Source of the DNA: Balanoglossus misakiensis
Taxonomy: Eukaryota > Hemichordata
Length of the DNA stretch: 64,000 nt
Assembly: GCA_040954595.2 (NCBI GenBank)
Contig: CM082579.2
Coordinates: forward strand, 3,162,001 to 3,226,000
Reading direction: 5' to 3'
In this document: positions 38,899-50,346 of the stretch, piece by piece
Numbering within the stretch: the first letter of the stretch is position 1
Layout: each line of letters starts with the position of its first letter
Notes under the pieces: generated by a model
Told to the model about the DNA's origin: nothing
The model's database searches: none
The model's input: only the letters and a program-made list of their open reading frames with translations
Made by a program: the position numbers and the translations under genes

Positions 38899-39584
38899 AC
38901 ACCCGATGGACGACACGGAAATATCAAACGAAACCAATCTAGCAGACGTCGATTTACTAGTATATATCTGAAGTTGTGTATAGTTCTGATCTATCTATAG
39001 TATAAAAACTAGTTGTTAATCGTGCGTCGTTGAAACAGCGATCAGGGTCCGGAGAGCGGGGAAACTTTTGAGAGTGGGTGACGTATGAAATGAGGGTGTT
39101 TTTGAAACACAGTTGTCAAGATCAATGTGCGTTCCACTCAAAAGAAAGTACATGTATGCTATCCTTTCTAGCTTTGATAGCACGCATTCGGCGCATGGAG
39201 ATCATGAATCCTATTGTGTAGTACAGTGTATGCAATGTGGTTGTGTGGGTTGACTGCAATTAGCCAAAGACCATAATCTTGTAAATATTAAATTAAATAG
39301 TAGTTTTGCCTACAATTACATTTCTGGGAGAGCCTTTTTTTCTTCTCATATAATGGTCCGACAATTGCTTCTTCTGGTGACTGACGTTACGATGATACAA
39401 ATTGCCTTGACAAGGACAAAATCAATTTGGGGTCTATGTCACACAAGTTTTATTTTTTTACAATTAACTAGTACTAATAGTCCCACGCACAACATTCTGA
39501 AACTAGACATGTGCTTTAGAGTTCGCGTAGAGGCCTAGCATATATTTAAAAATCCGGTCAATGATAAATTTGATATTGGCGATT
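38899..39584. other. Intergenic, discoidin gene B to receptor gene (tail to tail)
   Basis: Convergent 3' ends. ATTAAA near 39289 could serve gene B, and AATAAA on the minus strand near 39448 could serve the receptor. No other gene seen. Confidence 0.5.
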
Positions 39585-42500
39585 TCAAGAGATATCGTCG
39601 TCCAAGCCATGTTCTGTAACGATGGTAACTGGTATGTCTGGCGCCGTTTGTGCAGTCATCACGTCGGTAGTTTGCGTTGATCCGGGCGATTGGTTGGAAC
39701 TTGATATTTCATCTGTAGGTGACGGGAGAATCAGAGTCGGCGGTATGCATAAACCTTTGAAGTTGACAAATGACTCTGAACGTGATCTTTTGCGTTTCGG
39801 TTTTGGGGAGCAATGTTCTTCCGGCAAGTCATCACGTCCGTCGAACACGTTATCGTCTCCATTGTTTGAAGTCGTACACAGCCGAGACATATCCTTGTCC
39901 GTGAATGTGTCTACCAAACCGGGATAAGTCGCCAAGGACATCCTGAGATCGGGTCCAGGCCTTGCTGTCGCGGGGCGTTCCTTCAAGATGTCGCTCTTAC
40001 TGTACGACGGTTTCGGCACGTCGAGAAAATGTCCCGTTGTCGTGAACCTCGACATCGCCGTCACGCGCTCCGTCGTGCTTTCCGGCAGCGAACCCGATCG
40101 CATGCTACGAGCCCCTCGTCCGATGACGTCATCGCGGCTGTGGCTCGCACATTCCGCGCTGAATGCCGACAGCCCGCCGACGCTTGGCAGTCGAGTCGAC
40201 CGGGTCCGGTTGTCGCTGTTCAGAGACGACGCGGTCGAACTTGATCGTGACCGCCATGTTGGGATATTAACAGAACTCATGCGTCGACTTATTGTCTCAA
40301 TTTCTTCGATGCGACCGTTTCTGCAGTGTTTGTGACGTAGTTTCCGGTACAGCCGCCTGACGGCCGAGCGAAACTTTCTGTTTCCAAATCCGTACACGAG
40401 GGGGTTGAGTGCGGATGCCATGAGCGCCAACCAGGTTGCCGCAGTGGACACCGCTGGATTCCAACCAACATTGTTCTTCTGCAGCTGCACTCTAACCATA
40501 TGACAAATGTTCACAACGATATAAGGCAGCCAACAGACGAGAAAAACAAATACGACAAGAAACAAACGTCTTGTTGCCCTTGACTTTGATCGGAAAAGCG
40601 TTCCCGTGGTTTGATCGACGACCCCGGCGCCGGTGCTACTGACGGATATATTATCCAATTCGGGTGTCACGCTGATCACGTCATATGCGGCAGCGTTTTC
40701 CCGATCAAAAACTGCCGAGGACTCTCCCACCGATGGCGACCTGCGCAAATTCTGTCGACTGGCGCCGAGTTGGATGTGCACGTCACTTATTCGGCGAGCG
40801 TGTTGCCTGGCGACGCGCAGTATCCTCCCGTAGCAAACCAGGAGAACGGTCAACGGGAGGACGAAACAGGCGCCAGCCATGAACAGCGTGTAGCTGGGGT
40901 CCTCGGTCCAGTCAACCGAACACGCAAATCTGGCCGGAATGTAATCATAACGGCCCCATCCGACCAGCGGACAGCAGCTGCAGACGAGTGCTTGAAACCA
41001 CGTCCACGCCAGGATGGCAATGGCCTGACGCCGATGCTCGGGCGATGCGTAGTACAGACAGTGTATGATTGCGGAGTACCGATCCATCGCTATGGCAACT
41101 ATGGACACCACAGAATTGATGCAGCAGAGTACAGTGAAGACACCAAGGAACTGACAGGCAACCTGAAAGGGGAAAAAACTTAAAATAATGAAACAGAATT
41201 AAAATTTTTGTTGCCGTCACACAAGAACGAAATAATAGGCATCTGAAAGTACGCGATGTCTTATATAGGCCTATATTTGCATCGGTAGACTCGTCTATAC
41301 GCAGGACATGTAGACAGATGTGATGAATTGTAATCCAGAGTGATTGAGGAAGCTGGATATAATTAATTAGTTATTACGTAAAACAAAGCTAACGGAAATA
41401 GTCTCTTTTCAAGCAGACGCAAACATATTAGAGATAAAGGCAAACTTGACTACTTGAATGTCTGGTCAAAGTCTACCGTCTTTTGGGTAACATCGATTTT
41501 TAATTTTCAATGTGAAAATATGAGAAAACGACACCTAAGTATTTCTTGCACTGAATTTTGTCTACCGAATTGTAGATACTGCTGTCATGTCTATTATCTT
41601 GTTATACTTCGCAACACCTATTTTGTGTCAAAAGTAATCAGTTTAATGCGTCCGTTTCTTTACTTCGACTTCGAACATTCTACAATCGTTGTTGTTGCGG
41701 CACAATGAAGAGTTCGCGGTGTTCGCTGATGCATCTTTTCATCGATGTCGAATAGATGTCAGACCCTATAATGACGGCCATCGGTTTAAGTAATTGGGCT
41801 GAAGAGAGATCAAGGTCCCCTCTCCCATAAAAAAATGAAGGCTGGCAGCGGATTTGAAGAAACAGCCTCAGAGCAGCCACAGACAGGTAGACAGGCAGAC
41901 AGAATATAATTTTGTCATGAAAAAAATATTTTTCAGACAAGCAGAAATTCTGCCGACAATTGTGTAAGCAATACAAATATTCATGTACATTTAACTAATC
42001 CGTGGCAGGTAAATAGTGCGGAGTTATTTTTAAATTGAACGAAAATTGTCAGTCCATGGATCCGATGACGTCACTGGGAACCGATATGAAGTTGATAAAG
42101 TAGCAGTGCGTGATCGCACGCACGCACACAAACGTTGAAACTTGAAAGATTGTATGTTAACTCGTGTTTCTTGACACCGGGAAACCCGACAGATACCATC
42201 GATCCTTTCTGGCACATATATTGACCTGTAATTACAGCAGTGGTGATGTATGAGCTGCCGATAGGGCTAACCCGAATGACTTCTTTGACACTTTATGTGG
42301 CCTTCAAGCACTGGTATATGTAAATCATCCCAGTTTACTGCATAAAAACATAGGGTATCTCAACAGTTACAACACGGCTAGTGGGCAGCTGGGGACAATT
42401 TTCAGGTGTTATTAATCACTGTCTCTTGACGCTTGGGACCAGAAATCACTTAATTGTGCGGCAAACGAGAAATAGCTGGCCACGTTGGTAGTTCAGCATT

Positions 42501-43203
42501 TATCGTGCGATTTAGTAACGCCGTATAAAAGTAACAAATCGTAAATGTCGATAGTTATTTTGCATTTTTATTTGCATTATAAGCAAACTGACGCAAGTAA
42601 GAACGAAGGTGGGTTAATTTAGGTTTATGCACGTAGCCTTAAAATGCCCATTTTGGGCTACCAAAACATATGCCCTCCTTCCCTCGTCCTTTTAGTGTGT
42701 TTTTTCATTAAATTAGAAAAATCTCCTCAAATTTGTTTGAGGTATTGGCAATGTTCAGTAGTCGTAAAAATCAAGACTCCGTCGACTCGGTATAGTTGGC
42801 ACGTATTACTGTCCAATGCACTAATGTAGTCAGACTGCTGGTTTGGGGGAAACAAATGCAATCTTACCTCTCCGTGGATAAATCTTTCATTTATCACATT
42901 TTGGGCTATGAATGGCATCGCTATCGCCCCAAGCAGAAAGTCACTTGTGGACAGGTTAATCAGGAACATTGAAGCTATGGTGTGAAGCTTCTTGGTCAGC
43001 GCCACGACTATGATTATGCTGATGTTGCCCAGAACCGAAGTCACTGAGAACAGTAGCATGGTGACAAATAGGCAAGTCCGGCCGGCCGTGGTCAAGTGGT
43101 AGCTGTTGAGTTCTTCACATTTACTACTCGTCGTCGACGTCGTGTTCACGGATACAGTAGAAAGCAGCCACCGGTCGTCGGGGGGTTCATCTAACCCATC
43201 CAT
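39585..43203 (-). CDS. Rhodopsin-family (class A) G-protein-coupled receptor, orphan
   Basis: Seven-helix receptor of the plasma membrane. Two coding exons, 42868-43203 and 39585-41162, give 637 residues. The intron is phase 0, lies at the start of helix 3 and is 1705 bases long. Landmarks: N-glycosylation site NTT in the N-tail; GN in helix 1 (SVLGNISII); LSTSDFLL in helix 2; C115 at the top of helix 3, with DRY at 139-141; conserved Cys in extracellular loop 2 (RFACSVDW); CWLPY in helix 6; NPLVYG in helix 7. The third intracellular loop is over 80 residues, and the C-tail of more than 250 residues is Ser/Arg-rich. Helix 5 and loop 2 (DPSYTLF, VLLVCYGRILRVAR) recall GPR161/GPR101-type orphans. 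The ligand cannot be assigned. Confidence 0.92.
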
Positions 43204-44629
43204 TATACAGTCTTTCAAAGTTTGGTTGACTGTGAACTTTATAGACGTATACCGCCGCGATTTTTTCTCGGTGATCGTTACATCTCACGCCCGCCGCGCA
43301 CAATACTTCGCGCATTTCATCAAAGCTATCGAACAGCAATGTATGCCATAGAGGTGGCCTCTGCACGCGATTTAGGTAAAGGCTTCCACTCTGCCACTCA
43401 GCGTGCCGCTTCCAATCACTTCCCTGTCGACGGCTCTCCAATGCTGCAGTGCGCAGATTCACGTGTATATAACGGGCAACAAATTACAATAACGGTGACT
43501 CTAGTCACGTGAACGCCGCCGCACAATGGCTGATTTAGAAGAGCACAACGGTAATGCAGGCTAATACTCTTTCAGTTAGTATCGTTTACTGTTCTTATTA
43601 AGGCGGACTTGTTGAATATGTCCAACTTAATATGTGAGTGTGCAGCTATTAATCAGCCTATACTTAATACCATGGCAACACGAGTTCCATGCCAATTCAA
43701 GTAATTATCTTAATTTCGAAAAACGTTTGCTCAATATATGACCCACTGTATCCTAACAATCTAATTTCTCTGTTTTTACTCGCTGTCCAGCAAACAAGTC
43801 AAAAACACGTTGATTACACTTTCGCTTTTAAAGAATTTATACAATAACAAATTGCAAAATTATTCAAGGTAAACTTTGTGTACTTTATTCAGCTCTCCTC
43901 AATTCCTGATACATTTTTGGTTTAGATTGAATATAATTCAGGGTTGGTGTCCTTGTCAGAAGTAATGCAAATGTAGACGAGAAAGTGAATGTCGAATGCA
44001 CTAAAACATATCATTGAGGACCTTTAATCAAAATTAACAGATGTGACGGAGTATGTTTCTCGAGCAGTGCGGGACGTCAAAATGATTGACAAGGAAAAGC
44101 AGCAACGTGTTTTGGAGGTAAATGGCCAACGATGATTAAGAGTAGGGTAACAGAATAAACGTAACCGTGGTGATGTTAATATTCACAAGATCGCTAAGTG
44201 TGATTGCAAATCTGACTTGTTTGATGGTGTAAATTAGAATTCATAAATTTGCGACTCTTTCGGGAAAGCCTGTTTCTCTCACTTACTACATATTAACCTT
44301 GTTCGGCAGTTGATTGATGTCCCTTTTCAAAAAAATACCACAAGTGTAAATTTGCTCACTATAAATACTTTTCTATAAATAGAAACGTGGAGAGCTTCAC
44401 CAAACGTTACAGTTGTCGGCGTCAAACAACCGTTAATTATCGAACTACTTGTGGTATAGGCAGTGGGGGTGAATGTGGGGAGGCAGTGGCAAGTACACCA
44501 GCTCACAATTACTTGTGAGAAAAATTGAGACATCCGAGAAGTCCAAAAGAACTTTTGTGATTATAATAATTTTGGCATGCTAATGTCGCAGTGACATGAC
44601 ACGAAGAATCTTCCCTCTATAAAGGGATT
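43204..44629. other. Intergenic, upstream of receptor gene and downstream of growth-factor gene
   Basis: Both neighbours are on the minus strand, so this holds the receptor promoter/5'-UTR and the growth-factor 3'-UTR. It is AT-rich and no gene is recognisable. Confidence 0.5.
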
Positions 44630-46148
44630 TCACACAATGCATTTACACAGAGTGAAAAAGAATCCCCGGCCTCTCTGACAAGACGGCACAGAACAATCCA
44701 TTCTCTGTACACACCTGAAAGGAATAAAAATATATAGACCAGTTATAAAAAGGGTTACTTTTGGACGCGTATATAGGACAGCTAGCTTCATACGGGCTCG
44801 TATGCTCGCTCGCATGTAACAAATGTCTCAAAACATTAGATAAATATAGACTTTATACCTGCATGCGTCAGGGGTGAGTGTGGAGCGCCCTCTCTTGACT
44901 CTGCCACATTCTTTATTCGACTTCACACAGAAACAATTGCACGACTCGGGGTCCTGCACGTACGGCTGTGGACACGGTCGTCGGCAATCGCACCGACAAG
45001 ACGACTTGTTCCATATCTTGCCCTCTGGACAGCTTTGCAATCCACCGACAGCCCCACATCCAGTGTTGCCATGGTCACGGTCACAGGTGGGCTCTCTTGC
45101 ATGGGCATGCGCGTCGCCGGTTTGCTGAGCGATTTCCAAGCACTCACACTGCGTGAATACTTCCAAGTCTCGTTTGTCGATGTATTCCTCGTGCGTGTTT
45201 ATGTTGAGAACCAAGAACTGAATTTAAAACAAATGAAAATTCTCACTAGCGTCAACAAAGTTGTGAAATCCCTCCTCTCGGACAGAATAGGAGGCACGTG
45301 ACAAAATCTTCCGAATTATTTCTGAAGCGCAACTACTGTATATCATATGCGACTGTTTTGGGTGTAACGTTCAAATGCCCACAACTAACCATGCACCCAC
45401 CTACCGTTTTTGGGAGATAGACTTGACTTCCATCTTTTCCAATGCAACCAAACCCCTCAGGACAACAGCCTGCGTCGTGACACCGAGGTATGGTCACACA
45501 AGGGGGCCACACATGAACACCTATCCGCCTCTGTATACACAGCAGGTCGTAAGCATCGACATTTTGATTGACAGGTGTGCTACACTGCACAGTGTTTTCT
45601 TCCTGGAGTTTCATGGCATCAATATCCGATTGAGTAGCTGGAAATCAAAGGAGCGGACATAATATCCCTTTTATTCCCAACGAGTCTTAAGTTGAGGTTT
45701 GACAAATACCACCGTTGATGGAGAAAATGATTGGAACACATCTTAAACATTAAATGTATGTTGAAATTTGTTCACAATCGCCTAGCTGATTGACAGTCGA
45801 ACGGAAGCCCTCCAACCCCAACCCGCCACCGTGACTTCGACAAGAGCGTGGAACCAAAACGTACCTGGACGAATAATCGTTTTTCTGTTGCTCGCTTCCA
45901 GTGCTTCCCCTCCCCTTTCCTGATGAGGGGAATATTTCTTCCAGGATTCCCGGACAACGAGCGTCTTCCACATGCCCGTTTGATCCAGGACATGAAGCAC
46001 CTCCTCCGTGCTTTCGGCTTTGCCAACTCTCTCCAACATTTCAGGAGTCCACTGGAGCCGAAATAATTGAAAGGGATTTTCTTTTCATTCCCTCTGAGAT
46101 TGTGCAGAGCATGCTGATGCCATTCGTCAATTCAGACATGGATGTGAG

Positions 46149-46225
<77 letters not shown>

Positions 46226-46420
46226 GGATTATGACTTGAGAAATTGCTCAGGGAGATGGATTTGATAATGAAGTTAGGCCTATACAATGAAAGTCAAACG
46301 TACCTGGATACGTCTGTATCGTGCAGAGTGGCCGGTCTGTAGAAATGATGTAAGTGGAGTATCCATGGCGACACCAGCGTTAAAATGATACAGAATCAGA
46401 ATAGCAGAGAGAAGAGCCAT
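44630..46420 (-). CDS. VEGF/PDGF-family secreted growth factor
   Basis: Cystine-knot ligand expected to act on VEGFR/PDGFR-type receptor tyrosine kinases. Exons 46304-46420, 45865-46051, 45405-45637, 44859-45217 and 44630-44714 give 326 residues. Signal peptide MALLSAILILYHFNAGVA is followed by a propeptide-like region. The PDGF domain runs at about 117-205: CVTIPRCHDAGCCPEGFGC and the closing QCECLE match the CVxxxRCxGCC...CEC signature. The usual CGGCC or CSGCC is expanded to CHDAGCC, two extra residues. A C-terminal Cys-rich region (CPEGKIWNKSSCRCDCRRPC, CNCFC) resembles the BR3P/silk-like tail of VEGF-C/D, with a basic KRGR near the end. A (CT)n tract lies in intron 1. Confidence 0.9.
46152..46220. 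repeat. (CT)n microsatellite in intron 1 of the growth-factor gene
   Basis: About 34 perfect CT units; reads (GA)n on the transcript strand. Confidence 0.95.
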
Positions 46421-47199
46421 GACTACCTTCCTGTATCCCAACACTTTGGAGAAACTTGATGACACCTTCAAACCTATCTCACAAACCGCAGTGAAGAATT
46501 ACACCCCGAGGATTGCAACGATTGTATTTAACAGCGAAACTGTGCGCATATGCGAGGTCTTTAATTCCCGTGTATCATGATCTCTAAAAGTCGAGATCTA
46601 TCTATAGACGCAGCCACGGGACAGTCACGTTTGTGTAACGTCAGCGAAGTTTTCTTTTCAACGGAAATATCGAAATCGCAAGTTAAAAGGTTTGATGACA
46701 ACCATATAAATGCAGACAGACAGAGATATAAATCGCCGGTCAGACAGGACGGTGGTCAGACAGACAGAGGTAGCACAAATAGGCGAATATGTAGGTAGGT
46801 AGGTAGGGTTTTTCCTCTGAAAGTCTTTCAGCAAGATTACATTAGGCAATTCTGTTGCAAAGTCTCTGGTGATAATAAAATGATTTCCCTTATTGGAGGA
46901 AGGTGATTCTGGACATGTGACCGACGGAGGCACAGGATGTTAATTGAAATCAGAGAGTGCATGTGACATACATATTTTATAATAGCCCTATAATCTCCGA
47001 GTTCCTAGCAACCTTTGGGGTGGGGGGATCTTAACAAAAGACAGCACATTAGCTCAACTATAGTCTCCCACTAATTTCTGTTTTCGGGGAGCATCAGAAT
47101 GTTTGGACAAGAGACCTTAGTACGTGAAGATGCGCAACACGTAGTTTTGATGCAAAATGGCACAAACACGACACAACAAATAAGTACAATACAGATATA
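46421..47199. other. Intergenic, growth-factor promoter side to inhibitor 3' end
   Basis: Contains a short TAGG tetranucleotide array (46791-46808) and CAGA-rich sequence just before it. No gene seen. Confidence 0.5.
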
Positions 47200-47205
47200 T
47201 TTATT
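47200..47205 (-). terminator. Polyadenylation signal of the protease-inhibitor gene
   Basis: AATAAA on the minus strand, 236 bases beyond the stop codon. Confidence 0.6.
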
Positions 47206-47440
47206 TTTATCAAAGTTGATTTGACAATTCTCAGAGTCACATGAAAAGTACAAGTTACATCTTTCCAACACTTGTTCTTATGATTAGACAGGAGTGAACA
47301 TTCTTGACTATTGTAGTGTAAATTTTACATGCTGATGTGTTGAGATCACTCTCTTTTTCTGAATTGAAGACATCATTTGAATCACTAAAGAAGTGTGCAT
47401 ATTAGTGACTGATGAAGAAGCTGGCATCTCCCTGAGTCAA

Positions 47441-48717
47441 TTAACCAGTTCTTGGAGTTTTTGCGACTTTGCCGTCTGCAGTGACGAAAATACGAACTCG
47501 GTCCTCCACGAAATCCATGGAAACCATAGAGTCCTCTGGAACTATTTGGACCTGTAAAGGAAGAAGAACGTTTCTAGATGACATCTGGCGAATTTCATAT
47601 TCACAGCTATTACAATCACATCAATATAATTAGCAGCAGCCTCCTTCAGCTTGTAAGTTACTGGGGCGCTACATGGTCTGGCTGCACTGTACATTACTGG
47701 TTTTTGAAGTCAGTTTAACCCTTTCACCACCACGGTTCAGCCCAGACCCATTGATTTCTGTGGGAATGTTTGGACCTCTAAGGAGGGAACTTGGGGTGAA
47801 AGGGTTAATGCAATTTCTGCATCATATCTATGCGAAGAAACTGAAGTGACGGTCATCAGAGCAATGCACTGATGACAATCTTTGTTAGACTCACCTTCAC
47901 ATTTGGACAGTCTTCTTGTATCTTAGCTTGTGCCTCTTCTTTGGTCTAGTAAAAATTAAAAAAAAAAAAAACCCACACTATTAATATATGACATAACCAA
48001 CGCATGGTGAATTATTAACACTGCGTATTAAACATCACTGGGCAATTTTCACAGGATCACATGATTTTTACTTCATCCAGTTCAGATATTGTTTCAACAA
48101 AGACAGTGCCTTGATTTACTGCTTAAAACACTGAACCAAACCCAGGACAGGACTGACTGTGGGGCATATTGGTTGATCTTTTAACAAACAAGTTCATGAT
48201 AGGTAATCCAATGAAGACATGTGACATGTAATCATTAACATGGTGGCAAACAAGAAGAAGGAAATGGAAAATTTAATCTTAAATAAACTGTTGGTCAAAT
48301 AGGGAAGGTAGGCTTCTTCTTCCTGATATTTAACATTGTAATATAAAAATCTAAAAATTAAAACTCTAAATATAAAACATGACATACATGTATTAAATTA
48401 TATTAAAATGTTCCTAGTGCTGCAGTATCTACAAATATTCTGTCGGTGTATAGTGTCCCCAGTTACTGCAAACACAATTAAAATGCACGTGTAATCGACA
48501 TGTGGGTCTCTATGGTGGCTCCTCATATATTATATGGTATAAAACTGTGAGGTAGCTCCATGCTCCATTATCCATATGATACATACGACTGCCACAGTGT
48601 GTCAATATTGTTGACGTTGCCATAGCACCGAACGTTATCACCAAACAAAATCTCTCCATACATTCCACGAACTGGCTTTAAACCTACCTTTCCCACGAGG
48701 TCAGGCCAGTCTCTCAT
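47441..48717 (-). CDS. Potato inhibitor I (CI-2/eglin, MEROPS I13) family serine protease inhibitor
   Basis: Small single-domain inhibitor of subtilisin/chymotrypsin-like proteases. Exons 48688-48717, 47895-47945 and 47441-47551 give 63 residues, the size of mature CI-2 and eglin c. It has the family's opening DWPDLVGKTKEEA, one cysteine, and the binding loop and following strand SMVSMDFVEDRVRIFV, and it ends KTPRTG. By alignment with CI-2 (VTMEYRIDRV) the scissile bond would be Met39-Asp40. The two loop-supporting arginines appear kept as R45 and R47. An in-frame stop upstream without another ATG supports this start. No signal peptide is encoded, so it is cytosolic or leaderless unless an unseen upstream exon exists. 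Confidence 0.88.
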
Positions 48718-49974
48718 GATTTCAGGTTTTCGGTTTCTGTGCTTGTATTCGTAAGTTGCCTGTGCAGCAGTTTTGCAGCTGTCGATCGGGGAGATCTTGA
48801 TCTAAACTTCACTGGGCGTGACCGGCCGCTTGAAAGTTCGTAACCTTTGACCTGGGTGAAAGACGCCCTCTTGAGGCAGGATTTGTCTATATCATGTAAA
48901 TTTTCAGGTAAAATTTGTACATGCAAGTTCTTAATAATGCTATCCTTTGTGAATAACTTACGTTAATTCATTCTATAGTCAATTAACATCAATATTTTAA
49001 ATATTACATCCATTTTCTCTCTGAGATATATGACAATGAACATTTCTTGCGCTCTTGTTATATGTTACAAAGTTCCAACTTTGCCACCCGAAATTTGCAA
49101 GTTCACCGCAGTATTTTATTTGTAAATCCCCAGAGCCCATTGTCGTTCATATCTTACATCTCTTGTTGCAAACATCTAGCACCGTTTGTTAAAGTTCAAT
49201 ATTAGGCATACTTTTGACTATATTTTCAGCATGGGTTTGTTTTGAGCAACTTTTTCTCACAGGTTTTCATCTTATGTTTGTAATTTTTTTTTCTCTATTC
49301 CAATATGATGCAAGGCCCCAGATCAATATACTAATAAATATATCTTAAACTACCCTATGCGCTTATAGTTTCACTCCAACTTTTTATTGATATTGTTTAC
49401 GAATTTGATCTTGTTTGAAGAAAATGACGTTGTAACTTTTACGCGTCAATATCTCGGGGAGGCGAGGGGGCTTTATCCTGTCAATTGGTGGCGCAATTTG
49501 CATCTTTATCGGGACGTACCGCACACATGTACATTTTCAGGAGTCAACGATTGTTTCAGGGATTCCCACGTTAGTGATCAGGTGTTTGTAACTTCGTATG
49601 CATTTCTTAGTTAGTTTTGTCTTACTACACGTTGTCACCAGGTCTTCGGAAGCCACGACATGCGACAGGGCTACAACTCATGCCGCCTGGATGATGGTCG
49701 TCCGCAACAATTGACAATCCTCCGTTACTTGGTTGTGTTGACCGCGCGCTGTAGGTAATGATCAAACGAGATAAATAATTGGCCAGATGACATGACATCC
49801 CCACGGAAATGTAGGTAAAAACAGCTGAAGATTTGTGACTGTCGCTATTTGTATAGTCAGTTTTGGTCATTACTACTGAAGTCAAGAAAACACAAAGACC
49901 GCGTGCTTGTGACGTTTCTGTCGCCAAACGATTTCGTTTGATATCGGTTGGCATTTTATTCGTCGGATACGATG
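48718..49974. promoter_or_regulatory. Head-to-head intergenic region, protease inhibitor / SH3 gene
   Basis: Divergent upstream regions of both genes. AT-rich, with no gene recognised. The open frames here (49387-49614 plus, 49625-50068 minus) show no homology. Promoter elements could not be fixed. Confidence 0.4.
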
Positions 49975-50069
49975 GTAAATACGCGATTTTAATCTGACCT
50001 GACTGAAAATAGACTAACAGTTGGACTGTATCGCTGTCGTCTGACCTTTCAAGACCCCACGGACGCAAG
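49975..50069 (+). other. Probable non-coding first exon of the SH3 membrane-scaffold gene
   Basis: A good donor CAAG|GTATGT at 50069/50070 precedes the first coding exon, whose acceptor TTTCACAG ends at 50344. The 5' limit is a guess. A tiny open frame (ATG at 49972, stop six codons later) may act as an upstream ORF. Confidence 0.4.
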
Positions 50070-50346
50070 GTATGTTTTGGACATTGGTGAATTTATCTCG
50101 TAAATAACATAATTTTACAACCCGGGATTTTACACCACGATATATAATATCATAAATTTGGGTTTGTACAGTCAACTATGCGGGAGCCGTAACTGTGGTC
50201 ATGTATATACCGTATAGGCGCAGTTTGTGGACAATAATGAATATGTTTAATATTTTAAGGAAACTGACCATATAAATAAGCTTTATCAAAGAGGGACGAG
50301 AATTTCAGCCTTTTCTTCTAATGAAAATATTTGTTGTTTCACAGTG

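Noticed and set aside
40611-41183. 190-residue plus-strand frame opposite the receptor
   Set aside because: Antisense shadow of GPCR exon 2, which carries clear DRY, CWLP and NPxxY motifs.
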